From Sva-07 sp963829585 (GTDB lineage: Bacteria; Actinomycetota; Acidimicrobiia; Acidimicrobiales; Ilumatobacteraceae), in the NCBI GenBank assembly GCA_963829585.1, contig CAWHJD010000001.1, positions 62,001 to 126,000 on the forward strand: a stretch of 64,000 nt of DNA, written 5' to 3'. The notes beneath the pieces were generated by a model that searched no databases, was not told the DNA's origin, and saw only the letters and a list, made by a program, of their open reading frames with translations. The translations under genes and the position numbers were made by a program. Shown here in pieces: positions 1 to 9,072 of this stretch; position 1 is the stretch's first letter; every line of letters starts with the position of its first letter.

Positions 1-126
1 CTCTGCCGAACCATGTCGACTGCCGATCGACGTGTGTCGCCGGGTTCGGCTGAGGTGGATCACGGCCATACCTCGAGCATGACATCGGGGTGTCGCAGGG
101 TTCTGCGAGTCCGAGTCCCGTCGCGA

Positions 127-781
127 TCAGGGACGCGACGCGTCGATCACCACGTCGGCGCGTGAACGGGTCGCAGCGACGATCCTGGCATTCGCTTCGT
201 CCGACATCCGGACGAACTCGCGAGCCTCGTCGGGTGATCGGCCGTGACGAACGTGACGGGCGACGAGTCGGGCGACCCTCGTGTCGGGGTCGACGTCGAT
301 GTAGCCGGTGAGGTCGAACAGGTGCAGGAGGGCTCCCCACGGCGGGCGTTCGAGGAGCAGGTAGTTCCCCTCGACGATGACGATCCGGTCGTCCGGGGCG
401 ACCGTGATCGCTCCCTCGATCGTGCGGTCGGCGACCCGATCGAACGACGGGGCCGACACCGGACGCCCGGCGTCGCTGCAGTTGCTCGACGAGCCGGACG
501 AAGCCCTCGGCGTCGAACGTCTCCGGCGCACCCTTGACCCCCGCCAACCCCAAGCCGTGGAGTTCGGCGTTGTCGAGATGGAAGCCGTCCATCGGCACCA
601 CGACGGCGCCGAGTGCGTCGGCCAGGCGCGCGGCGACGGTCGACTTCCCGCTCCCCGGCTGCCCGGCCAGGCCGAACACGTAGCGACGGCGGCCTCGAGC
701 ACCGTCGGCGATCCGCGAGACGAGTTCGGCGAACCCGAGCCTCACCTCGCCGCCGACCGCACCCCTCGATGCCTCACCCAT
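127..781 (-). pseudogene. P-loop nucleoside/nucleotide kinase-like protein, broken by a frameshift
   Basis: Starting from ATG 781-779 the frame gives a uridine-kinase/PanK-like N-terminus with Walker A GQPGSGKST (about residues 35-43) and VKGAPETFDAEGF (from about residue 82). Near 470-485 the homologous reading moves to another frame, which carries APSFDRV, RIVIVEGNYLLL and the C-terminus ending in VVIDASRP. Skipping one base joins the two halves into a protein of about 217 residues. By family this should phosphorylate a nucleoside or related small molecule; the substrate is unknown. The start lies 3 bases beyond the stop of the DoxX-like gene, so the two are probably co-transcribed. Either a real broken gene or a one-base sequence error. 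Confidence 0.75.
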
Positions 782-1247
782 CGGTGCCCGACCCATCGAC
801 GGTGGTGGCCGGCGTGGCGGGCCAGGTGCCCGCCCGGATCGCCTGCCAGGCCCCCGTCGCGGCGAGCGCCCAGATCACCAGGACGGGCTGGAAGAAGAGT
901 CGGGCGAAGCGCTTCGCATCGGTGTCGAGCCCGAATGCATCGACGCCCTCGGTCCACTGGGCGACGTTGCCGGGGAAGACGGCGACGAAGAACGCCGCCA
1001 CGATCGTGCCGACGACGACCCGGTGGCGGGGAAGGGCGACGAGGGCGACTCCGAGCACGATCTCGACGATTCCCGAGACGATCACGACGACGTCCTCGTC
1101 GATCGGGAACCAGCCGGGCACCTGTGCCCGGAACTCGGTGCGCTGGGTGGTGAGGTGCCCGACCCCGGCGACGATCAGAGCGCCACCGAGGAGCCATCGC
1201 AGCACCGCACGGGGACCGACGCCGCCGGGTCGTGTGGTGTCGGACAC
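774..1247 (-). CDS. DoxX-like small membrane protein
   Basis: 157 residues from GTG 1247. Four hydrophobic segments are visible: one after RAVLRWLLGGALIVAG, one around VVVIVSGIVEIVLGVALV, one around VVGTIVAAFFVAVFPGNVAQW, and a last one around FQPVLVIWALAATGAW. This four-helix layout and the FPGN turn fit the DoxX/DoxD-like family, whose exact roles are mostly unknown. A longer open frame reaches position 1511 but would run back through the divergent gene, so the GTG that directly precedes the first helix region was preferred. It lies upstream of the broken kinase, with which it is probably co-transcribed. Confidence 0.75.
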   Translation of the reverse strand: MSDTTRPGGVGPRAVLRWLLGGALIVAGVGHLTTQRTEFRAQVPGWFPIDEDVVVIVSGIVEIVLGVALVALPRHRVVVGTIVAAFFVAVFPGNVAQWTEGVDAFGLDTDAKRFARLFFQPVLVIWALAATGAWQAIRAGTWPATPATTVDGSGTDG

Positions 1248-1341
1248 GGTGCGATGGTACGGCACGGGCGTCGCCGCGTGGACCTCGGACCCTGGCATTC
1301 GACGGCCGCCGGGACGCAGACTTCGAACGGAGGTGAGTTCG

Positions 1342-2052
1342 ATGCGTCGATCACTGGTGATCAGCGTCGTCGGGGCGGCGGCGATCGCAGGCTGGAAGGT
1401 GTTCGGGCCGTGGCAACGGAACTGGGGTGCCACGGACGCGGAGGTGACGGCGACGCTGCCGGGTGACGAGTTGACGCCGCCGCCGGTGGAGCAGAACACG
1501 CGGGCGATCACGATCGCCGCGTCACCGGCGGAGGTGTGGCCCTGGCTGGTGCAGATGGGCGCCGACCGCGCCGGCTTCTACAGCTACGACTGGTTGGAGA
1601 ACGTGTTCGGGCTCGACATCCACAACGCCGACCGGATCGTCGACGAATGGCAGGACCTCGCCGTGGGCGACATGGTGTGGGGCACCGGCAGTCGCTCGGG
1701 CGGCTGGGTGGTGGTGCACCTCGTGCCGAACGAGGCCCTGGTGTTGAAGTCCGCCGACCCGAAGACCGGGGCGGCCGCCGGCCGTGACGTCGGAGTCGGC
1801 TTCGAGTTCCAGTGGACCTTCGCCCTGCGCCCCGCACCAGACGGCGGCACGCGGTTGCTGATACGTGAGAGGACGGCGTACGGCAGGGTCCTGACGCGCT
1901 GGCTGATGGCACCGGTCGGGCTGGTCAGCTTCGTGATGACCCGCAAGATGCTCGACGAGATCCGCGTGCGTGCAGAACAGCAAAGCGTGAACGGTGCCGG
2001 GTCAAACGTGACGCAACCGTCACGTTTGACCCGGCACCGTCAGCCCAGGTGA
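1342..2052 (+). CDS. SRPBCC-fold protein with N-terminal membrane anchor
   Basis: ATG 1342 follows a GGAGG at 1329-1333. The first 20 residues form a hydrophobic anchor (SLVISVVGAAAIAGWKVFG). The body has the START/SRPBCC look of a polyketide-cyclase-like ligand-binding barrel (ITIAASPAEVWPWLVQMG near residue 55, then the WxxDLAVGDMVWGTG and RLLIRERTAYG segments). The ligand is unknown. The last about 20 residues are read from the 50-bp palindrome at 1991-2040, which is unusual. A TGA in the +1 frame at 1988-1990 lies just before the palindrome, so the natural end may be there if one base is extra. It diverges from the DoxX-like gene. Confidence 0.7.
   Translation: MRRSLVISVVGAAAIAGWKVFGPWQRNWGATDAEVTATLPGDELTPPPVEQNTRAITIAASPAEVWPWLVQMGADRAGFYSYDWLENVFGLDIHNADRIVDEWQDLAVGDMVWGTGSRSGGWVVVHLVPNEALVLKSADPKTGAAAGRDVGVGFEFQWTFALRPAPDGGTRLLIRERTAYGRVLTRWLMAPVGLVSFVMTRKMLDEIRVRAEQQSVNGAGSNVTQPSRLTRHRQPR
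1991..2040. repeat. Palindrome family A, copy 1 (23-bp perfect arms, 4-base loop)
   Basis: Arms 1991-2013 and 2018-2040 are perfect reverse complements around the loop CAAC; the core of the arm reads GCCGGGTCAAACGTGACG. An identical-arm copy with loop GTTG lies at 56220-56269. It sits between convergent genes, so it could act as a terminator for both, though no T-run follows. Confidence 0.9.
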
Positions 2053-2699
2053 CGGCCGCAGTGCGGCCACGGGCGGGCGCCGCGTTCGCTGTACAGGGCG
2101 AACGCCAGTGCATCCTGATCGGCGGGCGAGGCCGACGCCGGGTCGACGCCGACGAGTGCCGGCGCATGACGCTCGGCGACCGAGTTCCACGTCGAGCGAT
2201 CGAACTGGTACGCACCTCGGTACTTCCCGGACGGGTTCGTGATCGAGTAGTTGCCACCCGATTCGCACTCGCGCAGGGCGGCCCACTGGCTCGCCGAGGG
2301 GCCGGGCGGAGCGACGACGGGGGCGGGGGTCGGCTCCGGCGGCAACGCGTCCGTGACGGCCGGTGCGGCTTGCGGGAACCGGTGGGGCCGTCGACCGGTT
2401 CCGTCGCAGCGCTCGATGTCCACCCCGAGATCCGGGATCGCCCGACTCCGGCCGGGTGGCCGAGTTCGGGCGGGCGACCGGGGGCAACCGGCCGGGCGGA
2501 CGCCTCACGCGGACGCCGGCGCGGTGATCGAGAACGATCCGGCGGCGACCGGAGCCGGCTCGTCGATCGGCTCCTCCGTCAAGGCCTGCGCGGCGAGCGG
2601 CACGCCTCCGACGAGGACCACCGCAGCGAGGAACGTCGCGGATCGGCGAACGAAGTTACGGGGCGCGTGGACGTGGCGGGTTGGGGGTTGGGGGGTCAT
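2040..2699 (-). pseudogene. Secreted Rpf/transglycosylase-like protein, interrupted
   Basis: ATG 2699 has a good AAGGAG ribosome site and a signal peptide (RRSATFLAAVVLVGGVPLAAQA). After about 65 residues there is an in-frame TGA at 2507-2505. In the same frame further on, a Pro-rich linker leads into a resuscitation-promoting-factor-type domain: WAALRECESGGNYSITNPSG, then YRGAYQFDRSTW, with the catalytic-type Glu in ECESGGNY, ending PHCGRHLG. Rpf domains cut peptidoglycan outside the membrane. The residues just after the stop read like out-of-frame protein, so one or two compensating indels in the linker are likelier than stop readthrough. The gene ends against palindrome A. Confidence 0.75.
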
Positions 2700-2898
2700 G
2701 ACGCTCCTTGGCGGGTGCGACCGACATCGGGTCCGCACCGGCGCTCGGGCTCAGGCGATGCCTGGCTTGGCCTGGTGGTCGAGAGCCCAATGTTACGAAT
2801 ACATGACGAAAAGTGGCCCGCGGGCGGTGAGTCATCCGTCACGCCCCGCTTCTGGCGCATCGGCTCGAACGGGGCCGCGGGATGGTCCGGGCCCCGAG
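2700..2898. other. Leader/promoter region of the Rpf-like gene
   Basis: About 200 bases lie between the Rpf-like start and the SulP stop. A locally AT-rich stretch at about 2790-2815 (read on the minus strand as TCGTCATGTATTCGTAACAT) is the likely promoter, giving a leader of about 90-100 bases. Rpf genes often carry a c-di-AMP riboswitch in the leader; I looked for its conserved blocks and do not see them. Confidence 0.35.
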
Positions 2899-4812
2899 TC
2901 AGGTGGTCGTCGGATCGGCCTCGTGGTCGTCGACGGCCGGTTGATCGTCGACAGCCTCGTCTCCGTTGACGGCCTGCTGGTCGTCGTCCCACTCGATCAC
3001 TTCCACCACTTCGATCTCGCCGTTGCCGGCCGGTCCGAGCTCGTCCCCGGGCAGCCCACCGACGTCCTTCGTTGCGCCTCGGTCGGCTCCGTTGCGCTTC
3101 AGGCCGGTGTCTCGCCGCGCCGCTCGCACACATTGCGAGATGCTGTGCCAGAAGCGCTCGGGTCCCACCAGTTCCCCGAAACCCGACCTCTGCAGGACGG
3201 AGTTCACACCGTGGAGAACTCGGGCGAGGTAGAGACTGACGTGGCGCTTCTCCAGCTCAGCTGCCAGGTGCGTGAGGACGTCGGCGCTGGTCGTGTCGAG
3301 CTGCGTCGTGGCCTCGAGATCGAGTACCAGCGCTCTGGTGCCGGGCCACTCGTCGATCTCGGCGAGCAACCGGTCCTCGAACGCAGTCGCGTTCGCCCAG
3401 AACAGCGGCGCATCGAGGCGTACCACGACGACGCCGTCCACCGGACGCCGGTCAGGGTGGCGGTGCAACCTGCCCCAGGCGGCCTTCTCGCCGTCGATCT
3501 TTCCGAGCACGTCCATACGCGGTCTCGACGATCGGTACACGATCGCCAGCAGCGATGCCGCGATGGCGATGCCGAGCCCGGGCAGCGGCCCGAACAACAC
3601 CACGGCGGCAACGCCGACCACCGCCGCGAAGAAGTCGGCCTGGCGGACCCGGCGATATCGCAACAGCGCCGAGACGTCGATCAGACCCCAGACCGCAGCG
3701 ACGACGATCGCGCTGAGCACCGCCTGTGGCAGATCGGTGAAGACCCAGGTGAACGCGACGAGCACGATCATCGTGAAGGCGGCCGCTGTCAGGCCGGTGA
3801 TCTGACTTCCGCTCCCGGCCTGGTCGGCGGTGGCCGTCTTCGAGAGGCTCCCGGCCACGGCGAGGCCACCGGAGAGCCCGGCGGCGACGTTGGCGGCGCC
3901 CATCCCGACGAGCTCGCGGTCCGTCTCGATGCGGTAGCCCCCACGAGTCGCGAAGAGGCGGCTGGCGGCGAGTCCTTCGGCGAGGGCGACGAGGCCGAGC
4001 GACATCCCGCCGACGAGGACTGCCGCGATGTCGTCGCGCGGGATGAAGGGCAGCCCGAGCGGGGGGAGGCCCGAGGGGACCTCACCGATCATGGCAACAC
4101 CCTCGGCCTCGAGATCGAACGCGACGGATGCCACGACCCCGAGTACCAGGGTCACCAGTCCCCACGGGACGCGCGGCGTGATGCGTTGACCCCCGAACAA
4201 CACGACCAGCGCGAGCCCTCCGACCACCGCTGTCTGCACTTGGGCATCGCCGATGTTCCTGATCGTGCGAACGAACACCCCGATCAGATCCCCCGAGGGC
4301 TTCGGAATGCCGAGCAACGTCGGCAGCTCACCGATGATGATCGTCAGCGTCAGCCCGACCACGAAGCCCGTCACGATCGGCTTCGACAGGAACTCGGCGA
4401 GCCACGAGATCCGCAACATGCCGGCCACCACGAGCACGAGCCCGGCGGCGATGGCGAGGGCCGACGTGATCGCCACTGCGTCCTGGGGATTGTCGCGGGA
4501 GATGTCGGCGACCAGCGATCCCGACACGATCGCGACGGTCGAGGCGGGACCGACGATCAGCTGGGGTGACGACCCCAGCACGCCGTACGCGAGAAGCGCC
4601 AGTGGAACCGCGTACAACCCGACCTGCACCGGAACGCCGGCGATGGTCGCGTAGCCGAGCGACTGCGGAACGAGGAGCGCAGCGACGATTGCACCGGCGA
4701 GCAGATCGTTGCGCAGCCGGCTGCGCCGATAGCCCGGGAGCCACCGGAACACGGGCACGTACTTGCCAACCCGTGCCCATCGCTCCGACGTGGTCGTGTC
4801 CGTTCCACTCAC
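2899..4812 (-). CDS. SulP-family anion transporter with C-terminal STAS domain
   Basis: 637 residues from GTG 4812. The N-terminal part carries the SulP hallmark PQSLGYATIAGVP (about residues 45-57) and a dozen or so membrane helices to about residue 410. The STAS domain follows (VVVVRLDAPLFWANATAF to LEKRHVSLYLARV), including the typical DLEATTQLDTTSADVL turn. The tail after the STAS domain is acidic and low complexity (DDDQQAVNGDEAVDDQ). SulP proteins move sulfate, bicarbonate or other anions; the substrate cannot be told. A start at 5028 is open but would overlap the phosphatase gene and reads unlike a transporter N-terminus. Confidence 0.9.
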   Translation of the reverse strand: MSGTDTTTSERWARVGKYVPVFRWLPGYRRSRLRNDLLAGAIVAALLVPQSLGYATIAGVPVQVGLYAVPLALLAYGVLGSSPQLIVGPASTVAIVSGSLVADISRDNPQDAVAITSALAIAAGLVLVVAGMLRISWLAEFLSKPIVTGFVVGLTLTIIIGELPTLLGIPKPSGDLIGVFVRTIRNIGDAQVQTAVVGGLALVVLFGGQRITPRVPWGLVTLVLGVVASVAFDLEAEGVAMIGEVPSGLPPLGLPFIPRDDIAAVLVGGMSLGLVALAEGLAASRLFATRGGYRIETDRELVGMGAANVAAGLSGGLAVAGSLSKTATADQAGSGSQITGLTAAAFTMIVLVAFTWVFTDLPQAVLSAIVVAAVWGLIDVSALLRYRRVRQADFFAAVVGVAAVVLFGPLPGLGIAIAASLLAIVYRSSRPRMDVLGKIDGEKAAWGRLHRHPDRRPVDGVVVVRLDAPLFWANATAFEDRLLAEIDEWPGTRALVLDLEATTQLDTTSADVLTHLAAELEKRHVSLYLARVLHGVNSVLQRSGFGELVGPERFWHSISQCVRAARRDTGLKRNGADRGATKDVGGLPGDELGPAGNGEIEVVEVIEWDDDQQAVNGDEAVDDQPAVDDHEADPTTT

Positions 4813-4858
4813 CGGTGCAACGCGCCTCCCCGCGCCGAACTCTACGTGATCTCGTGGG

Positions 4859-5353
4859 TCACGTGAGGTGCTCGTGGAGACGGCGGACCAGTTCGAGCTG
4901 TGCCCCGACCTCCGGCCCGGCGGCAGGGCGGTGACGTCGAACCCGCTCGAGCGCCTCGTCGAGCGGGACCGCCAACGACACCAGAACGGCCACGGCCGTG
5001 GTGCCCGACCGGCCGATGCCGGCCGCACAGTGCACGATCAACCGCTCGCCCGCCACGACGCGGTCCACGAGCCCGGTCAGCACGGGTGCGAACTGCTCGA
5101 GAGTGGGCGCGTCCAGATCGGGGATCGGATACCACAGCGCCCGCGACGGCGCCTGGGCGCGCAGCCACGCCACGTAGTCCGGATAGCGCTCGGCAAGCTC
5201 GTGTTCCTCGTTGAGACACACCACCGCGTCGGCGCCCACTCGTGCCATCAGCCCTTCGGGGTCGGGGCCGATGGCGTGCTTGCCACACAGCCACAGCCGA
5301 CCCCGAGCGGGAGGCGGCAACGGGATCTCGTGGATGCCGCCGTCGAGGTTCAT
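4859..5353 (-). CDS. Dual-specificity protein phosphatase-like
   Basis: 164 residues from ATG 5353, preceded by an AAGGG. The signature HCAAGIGRSGTTA (HCxxGxxR; Cys nucleophile and Arg of the P-loop, about residues 109-121) places it in the dual-specificity/Tyr phosphatase superfamily. The DLDAPTLEQF segment about 30 residues before it supplies a plausible general acid Asp. It would act in the cytoplasm on phospho-proteins or other phosphate esters. It lies 46 bases upstream of the SulP gene, same strand, and may share a transcript. A GTG at 5368 would add five residues. Confidence 0.85.
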   Translation of the reverse strand: MNLDGGIHEIPLPPPARGRLWLCGKHAIGPDPEGLMARVGADAVVCLNEEHELAERYPDYVAWLRAQAPSRALWYPIPDLDAPTLEQFAPVLTGLVDRVVAGERLIVHCAAGIGRSGTTAVAVLVSLAVPLDEALERVRRHRPAAGPEVGAQLELVRRLHEHLT

Positions 5354-5387
5354 GCCTGACCCTTGCACCGGTGCCCGACGCGGTGCC

Positions 5388-7545
5388 CTACTTCAGGAGT
5401 GGATCGCGAGGCAGCCCCAGGATTCGTTCACCGATCTGGTTGCGCTTGATCTCCGACGTGCCGCCCGCGATCGACATGCCGCGGTGCATGAGCACGAGCA
5501 GGTTGCTCAGCCCGCCCGGGCCCGTCCATGAACAGCGAGTCGGGCCCGTTCAGCTCGGTCATGATCGCGGCGGCCTCATGGCCGATCTCCGACAGCACGA
5601 GCTTGGTCATCGCTCCTTCCGGGCCGGGCTCGCCGCCCGCGACCGCACGATTCGCGCTGCGCAGGTTGAGCAGCCCCATCGACTGGTGCTGCGCGATGTA
5701 ACGACCCACCCGCGGCGCGCCGCCGTCGAGACGTTCGGGGTGAGCGTCGAACGGAGCGATCAGCGCGGCTCCCGGCATCGTCATGCCGCCCTGGCCCCCG
5801 CCGATGCTGACGCTCTCGTTGCCGAGCGTCGCCCGAGCCACCGTCCAGCCGCCGTCGACCGGGCCGACCACGTCGTCGTCCGGCACGAACACGTCGCTGA
5901 AGAAGACCTCGTTGAACTCGGAGTTGCCCGAGGTCATCTTCAGCGGGCGCACCTCGACCCCCTCGGCGTGCATGTCGATCGCCATCATCGTGATGCCGTC
6001 GTGCTTGGGCACGTCGGGATTCGTGCGCACCGTGGCGAAGCCCATCCCGGCGACGTGCGCGCCGCTCGTCCACACCTTCTGGCCGTTCACCAGCCAGCCG
6101 CCGTCGACGCGTGTGGCCTTGGTCTTGACGCCCGCCGCGTCTGAGCCGGCGTCGGGCTCGCTGAAGAGCTGGCACCAGATCACGTCCTGGTTGAGCGCCG
6201 GCCGCACCCAGCGGTCGATCTGGTCCTGCGTCGCGTACTGGATGATGGTGAGGATGTTCCACGCCGTGATGCCGTAGCCCGGACGGGTGATGCCGGCATC
6301 GGCGAACTCCTGCTCGACCACGAGTTGCTCGACCGCACCGGCAGCGCGCCCGTACGGCTTCGGCCAGTGCGGCATCACGTAGCCGGTCTCGATGAGGCGC
6401 GTGCGCTGCTCGTCGGCCGGCAGATCCTTGATGCTCTGCGCGAACGCACGCACCTCCTCACGGATCGCCTCGGCCTCCGGCGGCAGCTCGACGGCCTTCT
6501 CCCGAGCGACACCGCGGCGTGTCAGATCCGTCAGTTCCTCGGCTGCCTCGGCGGCAGCGAGGTAGTGGAGCAGCGTCGTGGCGCGGCGCATGTACAGATG
6601 GGCGTCGTGCTCCCACGTGATGGCGATGCCGCCGTGCACCTGGGTGTTCAGGTTGGCGCACAGGTCCGCGGCGGGAGCAGCCAACGTGGCGGCCACCGCC
6701 GCCGCGTACGACAGCTGGTCACCGCCGGTCGCCGACGCGCGGGCGGCGTCCCACACCGCACTCGTGGCGAGCTCCGTGGCCACGGCCATGTTGGCGCAGT
6801 GGTGCTTCACCGCCTGGTACATCGCGATCGGACGACCGAACTGGATGCGCTCCTTCGAGTACGCGGCACCCATCTCGGTGCACTCGCGGGCGACGCCGAC
6901 CGCGTCGGCCGACAGGATGACCCGAGCGAGGTCGACGAGCACTCGACGGGCACCCGTCATCATCGTGACGGGCGCGCCGTCGAGGGTCACCCGTGCGCTG
7001 CGGCGGGTGGGGTCGAGGCTGGGCGGCGACTCGATCGCGACGCCTCCACCCGCCACCTCCACGATGGCCACGTCGTCGCCGACGGGCACGAGGATCAGCG
7101 AGGCGGACGCGCCGCCGAGCACCACGCCGACGTCGCCCGACGCCACTCCGTCGGCCACCGTCACCGACCCACCGAGCGCGACCGCACCGATGGTGGACCC
7201 GTCGGCGAGTCCCGGCAGGAGGCGCGACCGCACGTCGTCGTCACCCGCGGCGGCAATCACCGCGCCGGCAACGACGGTCGGCACGAACGGCCCGGGCGCG
7301 ACTGCTCGCGCGAGCTCCTCGACCACGACGACCAGCTCGTCGATCCCGTAGCCCGACCCGCCGACGTCCTCCGGCAGGTGCAACCCGAGCCAACCGAGTT
7401 CCGCGAGTTCGGCCCAGAACTCCGGCAGCGAGTCGTCGGGTGACTCGAGTCGTTCCCGGGCGGCGCCGCGCAGGTTGCGCTTCTCGGCGAAGCTGCGCAC
7501 GGTCTCGGCGAGCGAACGATGGTCCTCGGTGATGGCAATCGACAT
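5388..7545 (-). CDS. Two-domain acyl-CoA dehydrogenase, frame change near the C-terminus
   Basis: About 719 residues if repaired. Two acyl-CoA dehydrogenase modules in tandem: residues 1-340 (degenerate, with LHLPEDVGGSGYG) and 350-719 (FAD-binding region with WCQLFSEPDAGSDAAG and WLVNGQKVWTSGAH). This is the layout of actinobacterial FadE-type fusion dehydrogenases of fatty acid or sterol side-chain breakdown. At 5512-5522, in a run of G and C, the frame carrying the family C-terminus (SIAGGTSEIKRNQIGERILG, then PRDPLLK) is offset by one base; unrepaired, the protein ends at 5428 with a foreign tail. The correct stop is TAG 5390-5388. The lost segment normally contacts FAD. Confidence 0.85.
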
Positions 7546-7630
7546 GGTGGACGAACCTCTTGTGACAGGCGATGGGACACCGCCATCTTGGCCCGACCAG
7601 CGCGCCCAGCCACGACCCAGCCCACCCCAG

Positions 7631-7671
7631 CGATGAGCGAAACGCCCACCCCTCGGTCGCCTCGCTCATCG
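7631..7671. repeat. Palindromic repeat family C, copy 1
   Basis: 41 bp with 10-bp arms CGATGAGCGA / TCGCTCATCG. The reverse complement closely matches the element at 61446-61486, including an identical interior stretch GCGACCGAGGGGTGG. It lies between two minus-strand genes, 40 bases before which the CinA-like gene ends. Confidence 0.8.
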
Positions 7672-7702
7672 CCGCCGAACCGCACCGGGCGGTCACGCGG
7701 GA

Positions 7703-8191
7703 TCAGGCCGACACGAGCGTGGCCTCGAACAGGTCGAGGGTGGCGGCGGCGAACGCGACCATGTTCGCCTCGCGGTCGTCGATGCCGGTGAGCACGTGCT
7801 GCGTCGCGTCGACGGGGCCGACCACCGCCGCCCAGCAGTGTCCGGCCGGGTCGCCGTACGGGTTCGGGGGTCCCGCGGCGCCGGCCTCGCCCAGCCCCCA
7901 GGTGGCGTCGAGGCGCGCCGCTGCCGATCGTGCGAGATGGTCGGCGAACGCCTCGGTCGCTCCGCGCATGCCCGGCGGCGCCTCGACGGCGCCTCGCATC
8001 CAGGCCCGGTACGCGGCGGCCGTGTAGATGACGGCGCCGCCGAGGTAGTAGGCCGATGCGCCGGGCACCGACAGCAGCGCCGCCGACACCAGACCTCCGG
8101 CCGACCCTTCGGCGACCGCGACGGTCTCGCCCCGCTCGCGCAGCAGGGCGGCGATTCGGCGGGCCGGTTCGGTCAACGAGGCGTCGAGCAT
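7703..8191 (-). CDS. CinA C-terminal-type amidohydrolase (PncC-like)
   Basis: 162 residues, the length of stand-alone CinA C-terminal domains, which deamidate nicotinamide mononucleotide in NAD salvage. Visible family features are ETVAVAEGSAGGLVSAALL near residue 22, SAYYLGGAVIYTAAAYR (family YxGGVVxY) and GEAGAAGPPNPYGDPAGH (family GIAGPxGGxxxKPVG). Serine is kept in the EGSAGG motif, where family members usually have ESCTGG. The PNPYGD stretch is more divergent than in proven NMN deamidases, so activity is likely but not certain. It is 27 bases downstream of the methyltransferase gene on the same strand. Confidence 0.8.
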   Translation of the reverse strand: MLDASLTEPARRIAALLRERGETVAVAEGSAGGLVSAALLSVPGASAYYLGGAVIYTAAAYRAWMRGAVEAPPGMRGATEAFADHLARSAAARLDATWGLGEAGAAGPPNPYGDPAGHCWAAVVGPVDATQHVLTGIDDREANMVAFAAATLDLFEATLVSA

Positions 8192-8218
8192 GCCGACAGC
8201 ATCGCGTAGGGGCGACCG

Positions 8219-8962
8219 TCAGGCCGACGGGCGGCGCCAGACACTGACGTGCGACGTGCTGTCGCCCGTGAACGGTGAGCGGTCCCATCCGGCCCAGCGG
8301 TCCTCCAGCGTCAGACCTGCGATGCGCGCCATCAGGTCGAGCTCCGACGGCCACACGTACCGGAACGGCGCCGTGAACTCGCGGAACGTGCCGTCGGCGG
8401 TGCGGTGGAAGTGACGGGACCGGGAGATCTGGAGGTGGGTGCGATCGACGAAATCGTCGAGACCGAGATGGTCGTCGGTGACGGTGAACGGCACACCGAC
8501 GGCACCGGGCGGCAGACGGCGCAGGGCGGGGACGCCGTTCTCGATCACGAACCGGCCTGCGGGGGCGAGGTGGCGGGCGGCGTTCTCGAAGCAGGCGACC
8601 TGTTCGTCCTGGGTGGTCAGGTTCGTGATCGTGTTGAACACGAGGTACACGAGGGAGAACTCGCCGTCGACGCGGGTGGACGCCATGTCGCCCTCGACGG
8701 CGTGGATGTCGACGCCGCCGGGCGCTCGGCGGAGCTCGGTGAGCATGTCGGCCGACAGCTCGATCCCCGACACGTCGACTCCACGCTGCGCGAGCGGGAG
8801 TGCGACCCGGCCGGTGCCGATGGCGAACTCGAGCACTCGTCCTCCGTCGGCGAGCGATTCGAGGCAGTCGACGGCGGGGCCGAGCAGGTCGGGCGCGAAC
8901 ATCCGGGCGACCGTCTGGTCGTACGTGCGGGCGACGTCGTCGACGAAGCGGTTCTCGGGCAT
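8219..8962 (-). CDS. Class I SAM-dependent methyltransferase
   Basis: 247 residues. The Rossmann motif I is RVLEFAIGTGRVALPLA (about residues 42-58), followed by motif II acidic residue in VSGIELSADML and a motif around HAVEGDMAST. Downstream, YLVFNTITNLTTQDEQ matches the common Methyltransf_25 family signature. Substrate unknown. It probably shares a transcript with the CinA-like gene 27 bases away. The upstream intergenic (8963-9072) separates it from the divergent NYN-like gene. Confidence 0.85.
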   Translation of the reverse strand: MPENRFVDDVARTYDQTVARMFAPDLLGPAVDCLESLADGGRVLEFAIGTGRVALPLAQRGVDVSGIELSADMLTELRRAPGGVDIHAVEGDMASTRVDGEFSLVYLVFNTITNLTTQDEQVACFENAARHLAPAGRFVIENGVPALRRLPPGAVGVPFTVTDDHLGLDDFVDRTHLQISRSRHFHRTADGTFREFTAPFRYVWPSELDLMARIAGLTLEDRWAGWDRSPFTGDSTSHVSVWRRPSA

Positions 8963-9072
8963 CGACCGCAGCGTGTCGCAGCCGAGCCAGCGCCCGCAAC
9001 CAGGATTCGTCCGGTCATGCCGGAAGCGGTTCGAGGGCCGGTGGGGCGCTCGGGCGATGCGAGGCTGTGCCG

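Noticed and set aside
1..126. A gene in the left edge region
   Set aside because: No frame shows recognisable protein; the first bases hold only the 3' side of the kinase gene.
2700..2898. c-di-AMP or other riboswitch in the Rpf leader
   Set aside because: The conserved blocks are not visible.
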